Below, piece by piece: positions 42,651-53,507 of a stretch of 64,000 nucleotides of DNA; within the stretch, counting starts at the first letter, position 1, and every line of letters begins with the position of its first letter. The DNA lies in contig NC_052136.2 of assembly GCF_016086655.4 (NCBI RefSeq), positions 18,724,001 through 18,788,000 on the forward strand, in the 5' to 3' direction. Made by a program: the position numbers and the translations under genes. The notes beneath the pieces are model-generated. The model did not search any database and had not been told where the DNA came from. It was given only the letters and a program-made list of their open reading frames with translations. The DNA is from Lepeophtheirus salmonis. Taxonomy: Eukaryota; Arthropoda; Copepoda; Siphonostomatoida; Caligidae.

Positions 42651-43312
42651 TAATTTTGGAAAACTTAAATTTGGACCTAATATTTTAAAAGTATTGCAAA
42701 TTGTCCTCTCCAAATTTTGTTTTTCGACCAACTTTAATATATAAATCATTCACCCCAGACATGAAGGAAGGACTCCAACAAGGGTCCATCCATTTTAATC
42801 TTCACAAAAATTGTTAAATAAATATATAATATCCTTCGGTATTCTAATGTATATTGCGTTATTATTACATCTATGACGTAAAGGCGCCTATATAATTACA
42901 ATATTTAAGAAAATACAAAGAAAGACAGAGTGATTTATCATCATTTTTGTAAAACAAGGCTGAGTGTTTAATGTTCCTGCTAAACCCTATCCTTGGAGTT
43001 TTCATTGAGCTAAATAACTATTTATTAATTAAATAGAAAAGAAAAACTATTTCGGCAACATTTGTAGTATCTCTAACAAAATGAAAATATATGTGCATTA
43101 AGGTGTCTCAATATTGAGGAACATAATGCTAAAGAGTAAATAAATTTACTCATGAATGATTAAGTTTTGTCATTGGCTCAGAAAACAAGTTTGAAGCTAT
43201 TTCAGCTGGATTGCAATATATTTAGAGGCCTCGAAAAGCAAAGAACTCCTTGGGATTTATTCAAAGGTATGGGGTTATTGAAAAACTATAATGGATTACT
43301 TTTGTATGATTA
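42651..43312. other. No gene seen
   Basis: AT-rich. No LTR was identified beside the gypsy remnant. Confidence 0.35.
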
Positions 43313-43459
43313 CAGGGTTCTCTGCAGGAAGTAGACTGCTAAGCTGTATCCTCCCACAAAATAAAGAATTTTTTACTTTTTACTAGAAAATTTTAAATCT
43401 GAAATTTGATTTATTTTTTTATTTTTAAAATCCAAAATCCAATTCTGCAGACGCCCCTG
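43313..43459. mobile_element. CAGGGGCGTC MITE, 147-bp copy
   Basis: It begins CAGGGTTCTCTGCAGGAAGT and ends TTCTGCAGACGCCCCTG. GATTA lies directly before the start and directly after the end, a possible 5-base target duplication. The interior has the T/A-run organisation of longer family members. Non-coding. Confidence 0.6.
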
Positions 43460-43755
43460 GATTAATTATTACTCTATTTTTTAACTGAGAATGTCTGTGT
43501 TTGAGTCCTCGAATCACAGTCAAACCAATTGATAGTTTTTGTTGAAATTTTTCATCTAAGTTTTTTAGGATCATAAAATGGTTTAGATAACAATTTATTT
43601 GGCCTTAAACACTATGGTGGTCTTAAAATAGCATTTTTCTAAAAACGAATGTTTTGACTAACAAACAACTATTTCATATAAAACAAAAAACAAAGCCCGT
43701 CCAATTTTAAAAATGAGTCTCGCTGCATGTTGGTATGAATCATAGCACACTTTTT

Positions 43756-44061
43756 TTAAAGGAGATTATAAGATTTAGAGAACAACAAATTACAAGAGAA
43801 TATAACAAAGAATTTTAATAATTTTATGAAAGATGAGCAATGATAGTTCAACTTGAAAATTTTTTCTTCTTTAAATTTCTTGATGTCTCGGGTAAAGTCT
43901 AGGACTATACAATCCTGACTGTAAGTACTAATTTGCGACACATCCAAATGTTCAATAGAGTCATTTGTTATCAGATATTGACGATAATTTCTCATAATAC
44001 GTACTAGAGATTGGACGGATCTTGGACCCAGATCTGAAGTACCAAAAGTTCGGGTACCCAA
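43756..44061 (-). CDS. Unidentified 101-codon frame
   Basis: Contains MRNYRQYLITNDSIEHLDVS followed by QISTYSQDCIVLDFTRD and a lysine-rich segment. Composition over residues 25-70 looks more protein-like than most AT-rich frames here, but no domain is recognised. Its 5' part overlaps the GGTAC repeat also found at 34.9 kb, so it may be a repeat-derived or chance frame. Confidence 0.2.
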   Translation of the reverse strand: MGTRTFGTSDLGPRSVQSLVRIMRNYRQYLITNDSIEHLDVSQISTYSQDCIVLDFTRDIKKFKEEKIFKLNYHCSSFIKLLKFFVIFSCNLLFSKSYNLL

Positions 44062-44084
44062 AATTAAGCCGAGTATTTACGTCT
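43985..44084. repeat. GGTAC-rich repeat, second copy
   Basis: Matches 34.91-35.06 kb in motif order (GAAGTACC, AAAGTTCGGGTACCC, AAGCCGAGTA) in part on the opposite strand. It lies directly against the MITE start at 44085. Confidence 0.35.
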
Positions 44085-44525
44085 CAGGGTGTCTGCAGAG
44101 GGCTTAAAGGGATGTAGCATCCCCCAACCCAATTATAGGATTTTTGCTTTTTTACTAGAAAATTTAATTTTTTGAAATATTTTCCACAAAAAATTCAATA
44201 TTTGAAATTTTCTTCCAAAAAATGTAATGTTTGCTTACCAGCTGTGGAATTTTGATTTTTTTTTGTCCAAAAAATTATTTTTTGTGAATAGCTAAGCACT
44301 TTTGAAATTTTTTCAGATTAGCTATGAATTTTTGAAATTTTAATCCAAAAAATTAAATATTTTAACTTTTTTTGTAAATACCTGTGGATGGTTGAAATTT
44401 TTTGACAACAAAAAATTATTTTTTTTAACAGCTGTGGAATTTTGAAAAAAAAATAATATTTGAAATTTTTTTTCAAAATATCTTAATTTTTGATTTCTTA
44501 TCATTAAAAAAAATCAAAATACAAA
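44085..44525. mobile_element. CAGGGGCGTC MITE, long copy
   Basis: It starts CAGGGTGTCTGCAGAGGGCT. Then come many near-tandem units of roughly 50-70 bases built on AGCTGTGGAATTTTGAAATT and TTTTTTCCAAAAAATT (44.21, 44.28, 44.33, 44.38, 44.43 kb). The opposite end is not clear. The internal units show how this MITE family varies in length. Confidence 0.5.
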
Positions 44526-46093
44526 GCACTCCTAGAAAAAGCCCAGATCCGAGAAAATGTGGATCTGTCCTATCTTCTTTCCATACTCAATTTCGGAGAA
44601 AAATCATTTGAGTTGCCTTTGTTTGACAGGCCAACCATCTGTATTGATCTCTATTTATGAAACACCCTAATAGCCATGTATAAGGATGATAATCCATTGC
44701 TTTTATTTTAGACATAGAAATAAAAAGAGAAAATGTAAACATTTGGGTAATTACATATTATATTTCGAGGCACACACTACAAAGATGTTTAATTTTATAT
44801 AGGTATGTACAGTGCACACGATGATTAACGGATCTTTTGCCAAAAAGAAACGAAGATATTTAACAGACAACGTAATAAAAAAATATAAATGAGGTGAATC
44901 TTAATTATACTTGCAAGAAAGCTTTTGGCAAAAGTTTTTTATTAAGTTCAAATAGGGTGGACCCTAAATACTGTAAAGAGTTAATTCAATCTCAAAGTAG
45001 AAAAAATTGTGATAAATTACAGGGGGGGTAGAATTTTGTACAAATGAATTGAAGACAAAAATCGAATTTATCTTTGAGTACAGATCCCAAAACAAATCAA
45101 AAAATTTCTCTCAGTCATCTGAATTCTGAAATATCTGGGACTATACATTGTTATACTATTACCCTTCATTTTGTACCCTTAAAACAATCCCCAAATTAAA
45201 AGTAGGATTAATAAAACTTATATATAAGTGTTTTTATAGACCAACAAGTGTTATTATTGACTCTGTATCTTGTTCTGAACTCGATATATTTCCATTTTTA
45301 GGCTGAAAAATAATAATAAACGACACTCTTCTTTAGACACTTATAACTTATTTATAAAACATAGTGATGCAGAATATCATAGCTGATATTATTGCAAAAT
45401 ATTCAATATATAATTTTTTTTTAAAATATAAATTTAAAAATATGCATCCTCAAGGATTTTTGTATTTTTAGTTAATCCCATATTAAAATATATAGATTAT
45501 CTACTCATCGTGAATGGATCGCTTTATTGTTTCGATCCTGGTATCTCATTCCCAAGAAAGGAGTCCACTCTACTACCTTATGAGGTCTGGTAGTTTTCCT
45601 ATGATGAGTTATCGTCCCTGGTGGAATTCGGAGTCCGAATTCGAACATCTCTTGAAAAGGATGATCAAGTTAGGAAGCATGTTCCTGCGATTCCCTCGAT
45701 CTTCCTTTCACGAGGAATGAAAGTCAGGATTTTGGCATTGAAATTGGAAAAAATATGATGATAATGAAATTTTTTGTACAAAATGAGGTTTCCCTTTGTT
45801 TTCGATTGATTGTGATCATAGCTTGCTTATAACAATTATTGATAATTTTTCAAATACAAGAGATGGATAGTTAAGAGATAAATGATATTTATCATTTTGT
45901 TGAAGCTTGGCGTTCCTCTTACATTGTTTTCTTTTTTCTATGCTCAAGTTTTTTCTATTAGGGATCTATTCAACCTCACATAATGTTATAATTTTGGTTA
46001 ATAAAAGGTCTGATTCACCTTGTAGTATCTATTGGATGCAAAAACTGGTGTCAATTATGGTATAGGTGGCCATGAGCCGTTCTGATAATGTAC
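44526..46093. other. No gene seen
   Basis: 45.50-45.74 kb is richer in GC and has a 68-codon plus-strand frame (45514-45720) with no recognisable family. It may be an old coding or regulatory remnant. The rest is AT-rich. Confidence 0.35.
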
Positions 46094-46101
46094 ACTTTAA
46101 C

Positions 46102-46888
46102 CAGGCTTGTAAGCGCTCCATTCAATTATTTTTTCAGCGTTCAAAAAATATTTATGTTCCTTTCAGCGTTCCAATCATAAGGTAGTATGATATACATTGC
46201 ACAACAGCAAATCCCAACTTTCACGTTGATGGTGTCAGGGACGCCTCATTAGAGAGAGCTATGTTTTGAAATTTTTTAACAAAATAATTCAGTGAATATT
46301 AGCGTTCAAATGAGCTACAACTGACTAAAATCGGTTCATTCTTTGTCAAGATGGAGACCAAAAGGCAAAGTATAGGCGATTTTATTCGTACCCAGCACAG
46401 CACCACGGTAAAGAAAAACTGGACGATGGACTAGTCGAGAAATTCCAGGAACGACCACTAACTTTCCTCGCAATGAGGTTCCCCGGTCAATCAGACTAAG
46501 TTCCCAGCCTCTGTAATGATACTGTGAATCGTTGCAATGGTTCGAGGATAATTTTTGCAGATTTCTGGAAACAAGATTTGTGGCCTCCAACCTTGCCCCA
46601 AATGAATCCTTTCCACTATAGTATCTGGTGCTATGTCGAAAGTAGGCCTCTGTCATCCCCTATCCTATCGTTGACGCGGCAAAATTAGTCTCCCAAGCGT
46701 TCGTCTTTGCTTTTTTGAGCCCTTCAAATCATATTTTAAAAAATAAAAAATATATACTTTGATTTGTAGATTTTTTTAAGTATTATTGGAACGGAACGCT
46801 AAAATCTCATTTTTAGCGTTCAGCGTGCAAAAAAAACAAAAATATATTACGTTACGTACATCGAACGAACGTTCTGTTCACACGCCTG
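46102..46888. mobile_element. hAT-like element carrying a Tc1-like transposase fragment
   Basis: The left end is CAGGCTTGTAAGCGCTCCAT and the right end on the complement is CAGGCGTGTGAACAGAACGT. The flanks ACTTTAAC (46094-46101) and ACCTTAAC (46889-46896) form an 8-base target duplication with one mismatch, as expected for hAT. Subterminal AGCGTTC motifs occur on both sides (CAGCGTTCAAAA, CAGCGTTCCAAT, GAACGCTAAAAT, TAGCGTTCAGCG), also typical of hAT ends. The interior encodes pieces of a Tc1/maT transposase rather than a hAT transposase. Confidence 0.65.
46348..46745 (+). pseudogene. Tc1/maT transposase fragments inside the hAT-like element
   Basis: From ATG at about 46350: METKRQSIGDFIRTQHSTT (first HTH region), then KFPASVMILGIVAMV (family KFPASVMVLGVVSS, just after D1), then FWKQDLWPPTLPQMNPFHYS followed by IWCYVESRPL (family FWxxDLWPPSSPDLNPLDYSIWGYVE, the third catalytic region; the aspartate is histidine here). 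Two internal deletions of different size are implied. No Tc1 TIRs were found inside the host element. The minus-strand 106-codon frame (46336-46656) is a shadow. Confidence 0.65.
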
Positions 46889-47149
46889 ACCTTAACTTTG
46901 TGCCTTAGAGGTGCAAACTTAATAGCATTGAATACGTGGATACCATCTTTATATAAGTCTCCAGCTATGTGCTTATTCGTACTTCAAGTGAAATATTTGT
47001 ACCTTTCAAGAGGATGGTACTCACTCTCTCTTGTCTAATATGATGCAAAAGTTGTATGAGACTCATTACTGTAGCTTTTTGAGCAGCAACTTTTAGACTG
47101 TAGACAGTCCGAATTTGAATCTCCAGGCTTTAGCGTCTGCTAAAGGCAC

Positions 47150-47490
47150 CCATGTACATACTTCCAACGGAGAATTTAACACTACGGCGACTGATTAAAT
47201 AATGATCAAAAAAAAAAAAGGGCCCATGCAACAACTGTTATTTTTTCCTAATTTTTTAAAAGTAGTTTTTTGAATACAAACTACTCAAATCTATCTTTGT
47301 TGTAAATTGTTTTAAAAATTTATAATAAAATTAATATAAATGAATTTAAATATAATTATAATATGCTAATTGCTAATGCTATTTTAAATGTAGAAGGTAC
47401 TCTTCTTTGTAACAGTAATTCATTTTCTCCCCCCCAAATATATAAAAGACAGCTAATATTAACAAGGGGTCACTGAAGTCTCTTTTTCTT
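47150..47490 (+). repeat. Dispersed repeat C, longest copy
   Basis: Shares ATTTAAATATAATTATAATA, ATTTTAAATGTAGAA and CAGCTAATATTAACAAGGGG with 40.02-40.14 kb, and GATTAAATAATGA and CATGCAACAAC with 3.3 kb. Non-coding, with A- and T-runs. Confidence 0.45.
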
Positions 47491-47733
47491 TCATGACTCT
47501 AGTTATTGCTATCCAGAGTGGAGATTTTTTCCCGGTTGGAAGATTGTATTGTTTGTTGCACAACTACGGAAAAGACGTATAAAACATCTCTAACCTACAA
47601 ACATAATGCTTATAATATAGAATTTTGTAAAAGAGTAGGTAAATTATTCAACATTCATATCATCAATGCTTTTTGTGCAGGCACAAATCGTACATATTTA
47701 GTACAGTTATTAAATAACTGCATAATGATTATA

Positions 47734-48261
47734 CCGAGTGGTCCATTAAAATCTGAACGCATTTAATTTTAAACTTCAACAAGAATTAAAACTATAAATA
47801 GATGTGTGTCTCAAAAGTGGCCCATTTACCGTCATAAGGCTCTTTCCGTCCACTTTTTTATAGCTCTCTGGACAGTTTGGTGTTAAAGCCCTAGATCACA
47901 AGCATGGGCCCTAATGGACTTGAAGGGATTGGCCTGGGGTATTTTATTTAACTCTTCTGGATCCAGTTTAGATTTTTTTGGCAGAGTCATACTTCCTTTC
48001 CAACGTTTCGGACTTGCTGACGGCTATACGATGGTTCTATATGACGCCCAACTACATGGAGTACGCATAAGGAAATTCGTCAATTACTTTCAAAGGCCAT
48101 TTTCTCGAATCGTACGTAGGATATAGAGCTCAGGGTTTTTTTTTTTTGTTTTGTAACTAATTACATATCCTTTAATAAATCGAAATATGAATTAATTTCA
48201 ATCACTCAACCTTAATTAATTATTGAATTACAAAGTGTTCAGATTTCAATGTACCACCCGG
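47734..48261 (-). mobile_element. M1 maT-like transposon, internally deleted, copy 4
   Basis: TA flanks at 47732-47733 and 48262-48263. The ends CCGAGTGGTCCATTAAAATC and, on the complement, CCGGGTGGTACATTGAAATC are the cleanest M1 termini in the window. The subterminal TTTCGATTTATTAAAGGATA (complement) places the 5' side at the right, so the transposase reads on the minus strand. Length is 528 bp. Confidence 0.8.
47850..48130 (-). pseudogene. M1 transposase HTH remnant
   Basis: The minus-strand segment 48.06-47.84 kb corresponds to the leader and HTH of copy 1 (ESDSAKKI-like lysine-rich start; CTCCATGTAGTTGGGCGTC in both; CCAATCCC(c/t)TCAAGTCCAT in both). After CAGAGAGCTATAAAAAAGTG it jumps to a 3' segment. 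The plus-strand 70-codon frame (47914-48126) is a shadow. Confidence 0.55.
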
Positions 48262-48435
48262 TATATCAAAATGAAAAATGATCTACTTATTTAAGTATTG
48301 CAAACTGAATAAGAACAGCAATTGTTGTCACATTTATTAACACCATAATACTTTGTAGATTTGATTTGATTTTTATTGCAAAGATTTTAAAAAATATATT
48401 TTTTTTTCCATTAAAGGGTAAATACTCAATTACCT
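48262..48435. other. No feature seen
   Basis: AT-rich spacer. Confidence 0.4.
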
Positions 48436-49068
48436 TTATGAGACAAAGTCTATCATGATTCCGTCAACTAAAAAATTTATAATTTTTATATTGCATATGT
48501 ATAAAACAAACTTGGGGGATGTGAAATACGCACGAATTCTTAGCAAAAAGCACGAATTCTGATCCAACAATGCATTAGCAATGCACTCCATGGACTGGGC
48601 AGCTGCGAAAAAGTTATACTGAGTAAATCGCATGTCTTCGATTCCAATAGCACAGTAGATGTAATCCCAAATACAAAGAAGAAGACATTCTTTAAACGAC
48701 TGACAGAGCTGGAAACGATTGTCATTAACGAGGACGTTCTTACCTTTCATGATATGAATCACAAATCGATTCTTGATACTGGAATATTTTACGACCCTCT
48801 GCAGAGATCAGTAAAGTAGCATCTTCCTCTTACTCCTTGCTATATAAAATTTAATTCCGAAGTTTTGAAAACAACTGTTACATATATTATCCCTAAGGAA
48901 TATATAAGGGGCTAAGACCTTCCTCAAATATGGTATTGGAGGATAATGTGTTCCTTGAAAGACATCAATGATGGTAAGAAGTTCCCCTCCCAATATCAGA
49001 TATCGACTAGTTTGATTAGTGTTCACTATATTGTAAAGACTGTGGACGAATATATAACGATATTCCAT
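48436..49068 (-). pseudogene. Unidentified coding remnant, 210 codons with one stop
   Basis: From ATG at 49068 the minus strand stays open in one frame down to 48436 except for a single TGA at about 48808. Segments include TSRYLILGGELLTIIDVFQG, YPPIPYLRKVLAPYIFLRDN, NDNRFQLCQSFKECLLLCIW and EDMRFTQYNFFAAAQSMECI followed by ANALLDQNS. Such length is unlikely by chance in this AT-rich sequence, and the cysteine-rich, amphipathic character looks like real protein. I do not recognise a family. AAAG|GTAAGA at about 48.74 kb could be a splice donor, so the frame may be two exons or a once-coding piece. It ends about 170 bases from an M1 element. Confidence 0.4.
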
Positions 49069-49300
49069 CTAAATGGAAGCAGAGTTCCGATGAGGAAAAA
49101 ACAAGTTTAGCAATCAGTAAACTGTAAAGAGTATATTGATCAAGAGGTCACAGAAGATAGGGTAATTGACGGAAGAAATCTAAGGACTATCTTTATATCA
49201 AGAAAAGAACACTCAAAACCAATTTGTGATATGTTTAAGTACTATTTTTAGCTATGTTTTTTATTCAATATTTCCTCCTTGACATGTAATAACAGGATCA
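49069..49300. other. No feature seen
   Basis: Spacer with no supported element. Confidence 0.4.
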
Positions 49301-49735
49301 ATTCACCGGTAAATAGATTGGGAGCTCTAGACGACAAGGTCAGTGTATATAGCATACCACGCTGTCATGATGGAAGCTCAGAACAAGTCCAGATTTAGAT
49401 GATAGGTGTTGGGCACATTTTTCTCCAAGACACCCTAAACTTCAAAGTCCAAGAGGTTAAGGTCAGGGGTGGAGGAAGGCCACATGGATACAGGGCAGAA
49501 GTCAGCCATATTTTTTCTGCAGAAGCTTTGGTTCTTTTGGTCCATTTCAACACCATTCCCATCCTTAATTGACTTTTTGACGTTGTAGGCAGTCTGGGTG
49601 GAGATGCCAACGGTCTTTGTAGGCTTTCGGTACTGACCCCGGCATACAGTAAATCACAAAGACGCGTTGTTTTTTTCGTTGTTGTGTCAATATTTTTACA
49701 CTTAGAGACATGGGATATCAACAAAACTTAGTTCT
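49301..49735 (-). pseudogene. Tc1/maT-like transposase, internally deleted
   Basis: Minus strand from about 49.70 kb: KKTTRLCDLLYAGVSTESLQ (first HTH), then shifted GISTQTAYNVKKSIKDGNGV, a DQKNQSFCRKN segment, and directly ADFCPVSMWPSSTPDLNLLD followed by FEV.GVLEKN (third catalytic aspartate block; family MWPSSSPDLNPLDFxVWGxLE). After it come NLDL and TAWYAIYTDLVV. The region with D1 and D2 is missing. There are several stops. This lineage is distinct from M1 and M3 by sequence. Confidence 0.65.
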
Positions 49736-50261
49736 TTTTAGCTGTAGCTTGGTTGCGTACTGAAGCCTCATAATTAAAAATAATGAGAACAAAATTGTCA
49801 CTGAATGCTACTTCAAGTTTTTGGTCCTCAGTGTGTAAGTATAAAGTAATCAGAATTGCGTGAAAGACAACGTTAATTTTCGATTTTTTTAGGATACCCT
49901 CAGAGAATATCATTTTTAACTATGGCTGGGTTTAAAAATGTTTTAAAAATTACAAGTGTTCCATCAATTGTAAAGGTCGAGAACCCCTGGCTGAAGCTAA
50001 ATGAACTACTATTCTAGAAGTGGTTTAGTTTTAGTGGACGTTATTATGATAGATTGTATTAATTAATACACTACTAATATAGTATTTGATTATTTGACCA
50101 TTTTATTTCTTTTATTTTACACTGATAGAGATGACTAGAGTTGTAAACTCCAAGTATTTTGGATATGAGGGTCTGGTCAAAATTTTGTCTAAAGTCCGAT
50201 TGCTTCTGTGGATGGAATCATTTACAAAACTCATTTGAGTACTTTGATGCTCCAAAAATTA
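49736..50261. other. No feature seen
   Basis: AT-rich spacer. The minus-strand frame at 49728-49913 is not recognisable. Confidence 0.4.
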
Positions 50262-50269
50262 AATCTAGT

Positions 50270-51094
50270 CAGAATTAGGCAAGTTAATGCAACTAAACTT
50301 AGAAAAGTTTAAAAGTTAAATTAATTAACTTTTAACTTAACTAGTTCATTATTTAAACAGCGTTATTTTTACTTCAACTTAACTAGTTAGTTTTTAATTT
50401 ATCAAAATTAACTTTTAAATTAACTTGTTAATTCTTTAAATTGCATATCTTAATTTTAACTTAACTTGATTAGTTAAAGTTAAATTTATTTTGGTATCCT
50501 AAGTTGAAATACAAAAAAAAAGCTGTCTTAAAGTAACTGTTAGTTCTCCGATGATTTAGTTAAACACTGTTTATACACTGTCTCTTTTATTAAACTTTTC
50601 AACGAGGTCATTCCACAACAAATTGTTTAAAAGGATATTGAGTCAGTGTCGTAGAAAATGTCGTTTTTATATTATCTCCAATATTTTTATAATTTTACAT
50701 ATAGTTTAAAATTAGATAGAATCTCAAAAATGTAGAATTTTACTTAGTCTTATACTTCCATTTTAGCAATAACTTGAATTTGTATTTTTTTCTTGATCGT
50801 TAAGTGGGAGTAGAGAAAATTTCAGCTAAAGAGACTGACAAAATAATCTTTATTATAAAGCCTTGATAAATCTATCAATAGACTTACTAAAATAATTAAA
50901 ATCGAAATTAATTTTAACTTAACCAAGCTGGGTGAGTTAATTTCACTTAAATTACTCTAAAGTTAATTAACTTAAACTTAATTAGTTAATTTTCATAGAA
51001 ATCGACTTTAGTTCAAATAGTTATGAAAAAATTAAATAATAATTAACTTTAACTTAACTAGTTAAAAAAAGATAAGTTAACTTGCCCATCACTG
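50270..51094. mobile_element. hAT-like MITE with AACTTAACTAGTTAA subterminal repeats
   Basis: The left end is CAGAATTAGGCAAGTTAA and the right end on the complement is CAGTGATGGGCAAGTTAA (14 of 18 identical). The flanks AATCTAGT (50262-50269) and AATATAGT (51095-51102) form an 8-base target duplication with one mismatch. Both ends are packed with variants of AACTTAACTAGTTAA over about 200 bases, inverted with respect to each other, while the ~400-base centre lacks them. It is 825 bp with no transposase frame. TIR, subterminal repeats and 8-base duplication together fit a non-autonomous hAT. Confidence 0.75.
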
Positions 51095-51102
51095 AATATA
51101 GT

Positions 51103-53507
51103 CCCTTGACTTGACTTATATCCAAAAAAGATGACTCTAAAACTTTAAAACAAAGTAAGGGAACGCGTCTGTATGCTTGAGTAGATTCATAATCTTCATG
51201 AAATCTTTTTCTCCGCCCAAGATGTCGCTTTTTATTGTATAACAGAAGAAATCACTATATCATATATTGTAATATTCGCTTATGCCGTATGTAACTCATC
51301 CTTCCCTTTGCAGAATTCACCTTGTTAATTCAGTTAAAATATTGAATTTGTGGAGCCTGTGTATTTAATTATGGCGTAATAATCAAGGAATACTTAAGAG
51401 ATAAATAGCAGTTGGTATAATTGACTTATTTGGACAACTACCAGACAATTTTGGGGGGTTTTTTCTGTTTCTTTTTGGGTAAAAGGTTGTGTGATAAAAT
51501 GAAGGTAACGACGTGGATTACAACTATATTTGAATTGCAATCGTCTTTTTTGGAGTTGAAAGGTTTTCATGTCAATTCTTGCAAAAACCATTAGTTCACA
51601 ATATGTTACATTTTGCACACGTTTCCTTTGTAAAAAACCACAGAAATCATATTTTCCAAGAATAAAAATACCTCAAGGAGTGTGGAACTTTTATTCCTAC
51701 ATATTAAGGCAAGGAAAAAGACCAAATGTTCTTTTTTTGACAACATTTTTTCCTACTATTGTATTTTTTAGTTTCAATGTAGAGTAAACTATCACCTTTT
51801 CGGATTTTAGTTAAAAAACATCTTTTATTTTCCCAATGGATAGCTTTAGTAATGTTTATCTTACGTTGTACATGTGCAATTGGTTAATATTAAATATCAT
51901 AAAAAGATAAGATTGTGGTAAAGAGGTTGCCGACAAAATCGTAGGGACAGGTTGCGGACAAAATTGTTGGGGTAGTATCGTTGCATAGTAAAATCGTGGT
52001 GTACATTATCATTGTGTGACAAAAGATTTAAATCGTAAGCAATATCATTGTGAGTAATTTCATTGCAAGACAATATTACCGTATACAATTTCATAGCCAT
52101 TATATTAAATTCGGACGATAAAACTATTGAATGATGAAGAAACATGCCATGAAAGACCCCATTTAATATCCTAATTAAACCAAGGGGCACAAGTTGTCGA
52201 AGCGAACTGCTAGGGCTTGATACAAGTTAAACTTTTTGCTGCTGCTTTCCTGTGTAGCAAAAAAAAACCTTATAATCTCCAAAAATATACTTTAGCTTCT
52301 ATGTTAAATATGTCTTCTTACTAAAAGAAAAGTATAAACTAAATAAGTCATAATTCATTGTATTGTATTATGGAATGGGATTTCTGAGCGCAAATAACAT
52401 GCACATTCTACATTTTCACTCATAATGAACATGGATGCAATCAGGAAAATGAATTTATATTTAGCTACAACAATCCAAAAATATTCAAAATATACATCAC
52501 GAATATTAAAAATACTCGTTATGGTATTTGGATGGAAGTTTGATACCCTTCAGCTATATTGAATTATTTTTCAACGAAAGTTCTTTTCTTAATTCATATA
52601 CAGTTACTTATTATCCGTTGTTCAACTATGTGTACATTTGTCTTTAACACTCAACAAAACAGTAATTTCTATTACTTTAGACACTTACAATAAAATTTAG
52701 GAGGGAGATTTATTTCTTTTCATTTGGAGGTAAGTAAACTGGTTCTAATCGTTTGAGTATTATCCCCTTCTTCTCTTCTCTTATTTCGTTGGGTACATTC
52801 TTTTACATTTTGTATAAATTTTTCTATAAAATGATAAATAAGTATGATATTTTTATGTATCACTTGAGATCCCTCCTTCTTATAAAAATAACCTCCTCAC
52901 TTTAAAGAAACTTTTGATATTCAACAATTTGTTTTTCTATAATAAATTTAAAATGAAAACTTTTGAAATTCAACAATATAACTTTCAAATTGAAACTTCT
53001 GAATCCTTTTAAAAAATTTCAAATAGGAATATATAGTTCAAAAACGCCCATTGAAGACTGAAACTTTACAAAGATAACTTTTTTATAAAAATACAACAAA
53101 AGATCGAATTAACAAGTCACACTAAAAATTCAACACCCCAGTTCACACGCTAAAATAAAAATTTAAAAGAAGTTAACCTTATTATTACCTTTGACCTTTT
53201 ATACGACCTTAAAACTGAACTTTATAAATTAAAATATTATATAATTATTACTTAAAGCATAAAAGGCTTAAATAGTCCAGACATTCGCGAGTTTCTTCTT
53301 CTAATATTGAAGGTAGATTTTAAAAAAAAACGCATTCATGGCGAAAGAGTAATTTTCGGTTTCAATGCCAAACTGCTTCAAAAAGGCAATCTGGCAACCG
53401 TGTTAAGGGGCGTCCACAGTTAGAAAAAATGAAGCTTTTGCCAAAAAAAAAATATCTCTGTTTTCTCATTAAAAATGTTTCCCAGAGGTGGTGAAATTTT
53501 TATTCAA
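51103..53507. other. Gene-free stretch with short degenerate repeats
   Basis: 51.92-52.11 kb holds loosely periodic units around ATCGTTG/ATCATTGTG/AAAATCGT spaced about 20-35 bases apart. GGGGCGTCCACAG at about 53.41 kb looks like one end of the CAGGGGCGTC MITE family. The reading frames at 51394-51618 (-), 51569-51787 (+) and 51897-52190 (-) have no recognisable domains. Confidence 0.4.

Noticed and set aside
45514..45720. 68-codon frame in a GC-richer patch
   Set aside because: No family recognised on either strand. Kept only as a note in the spacer entry.
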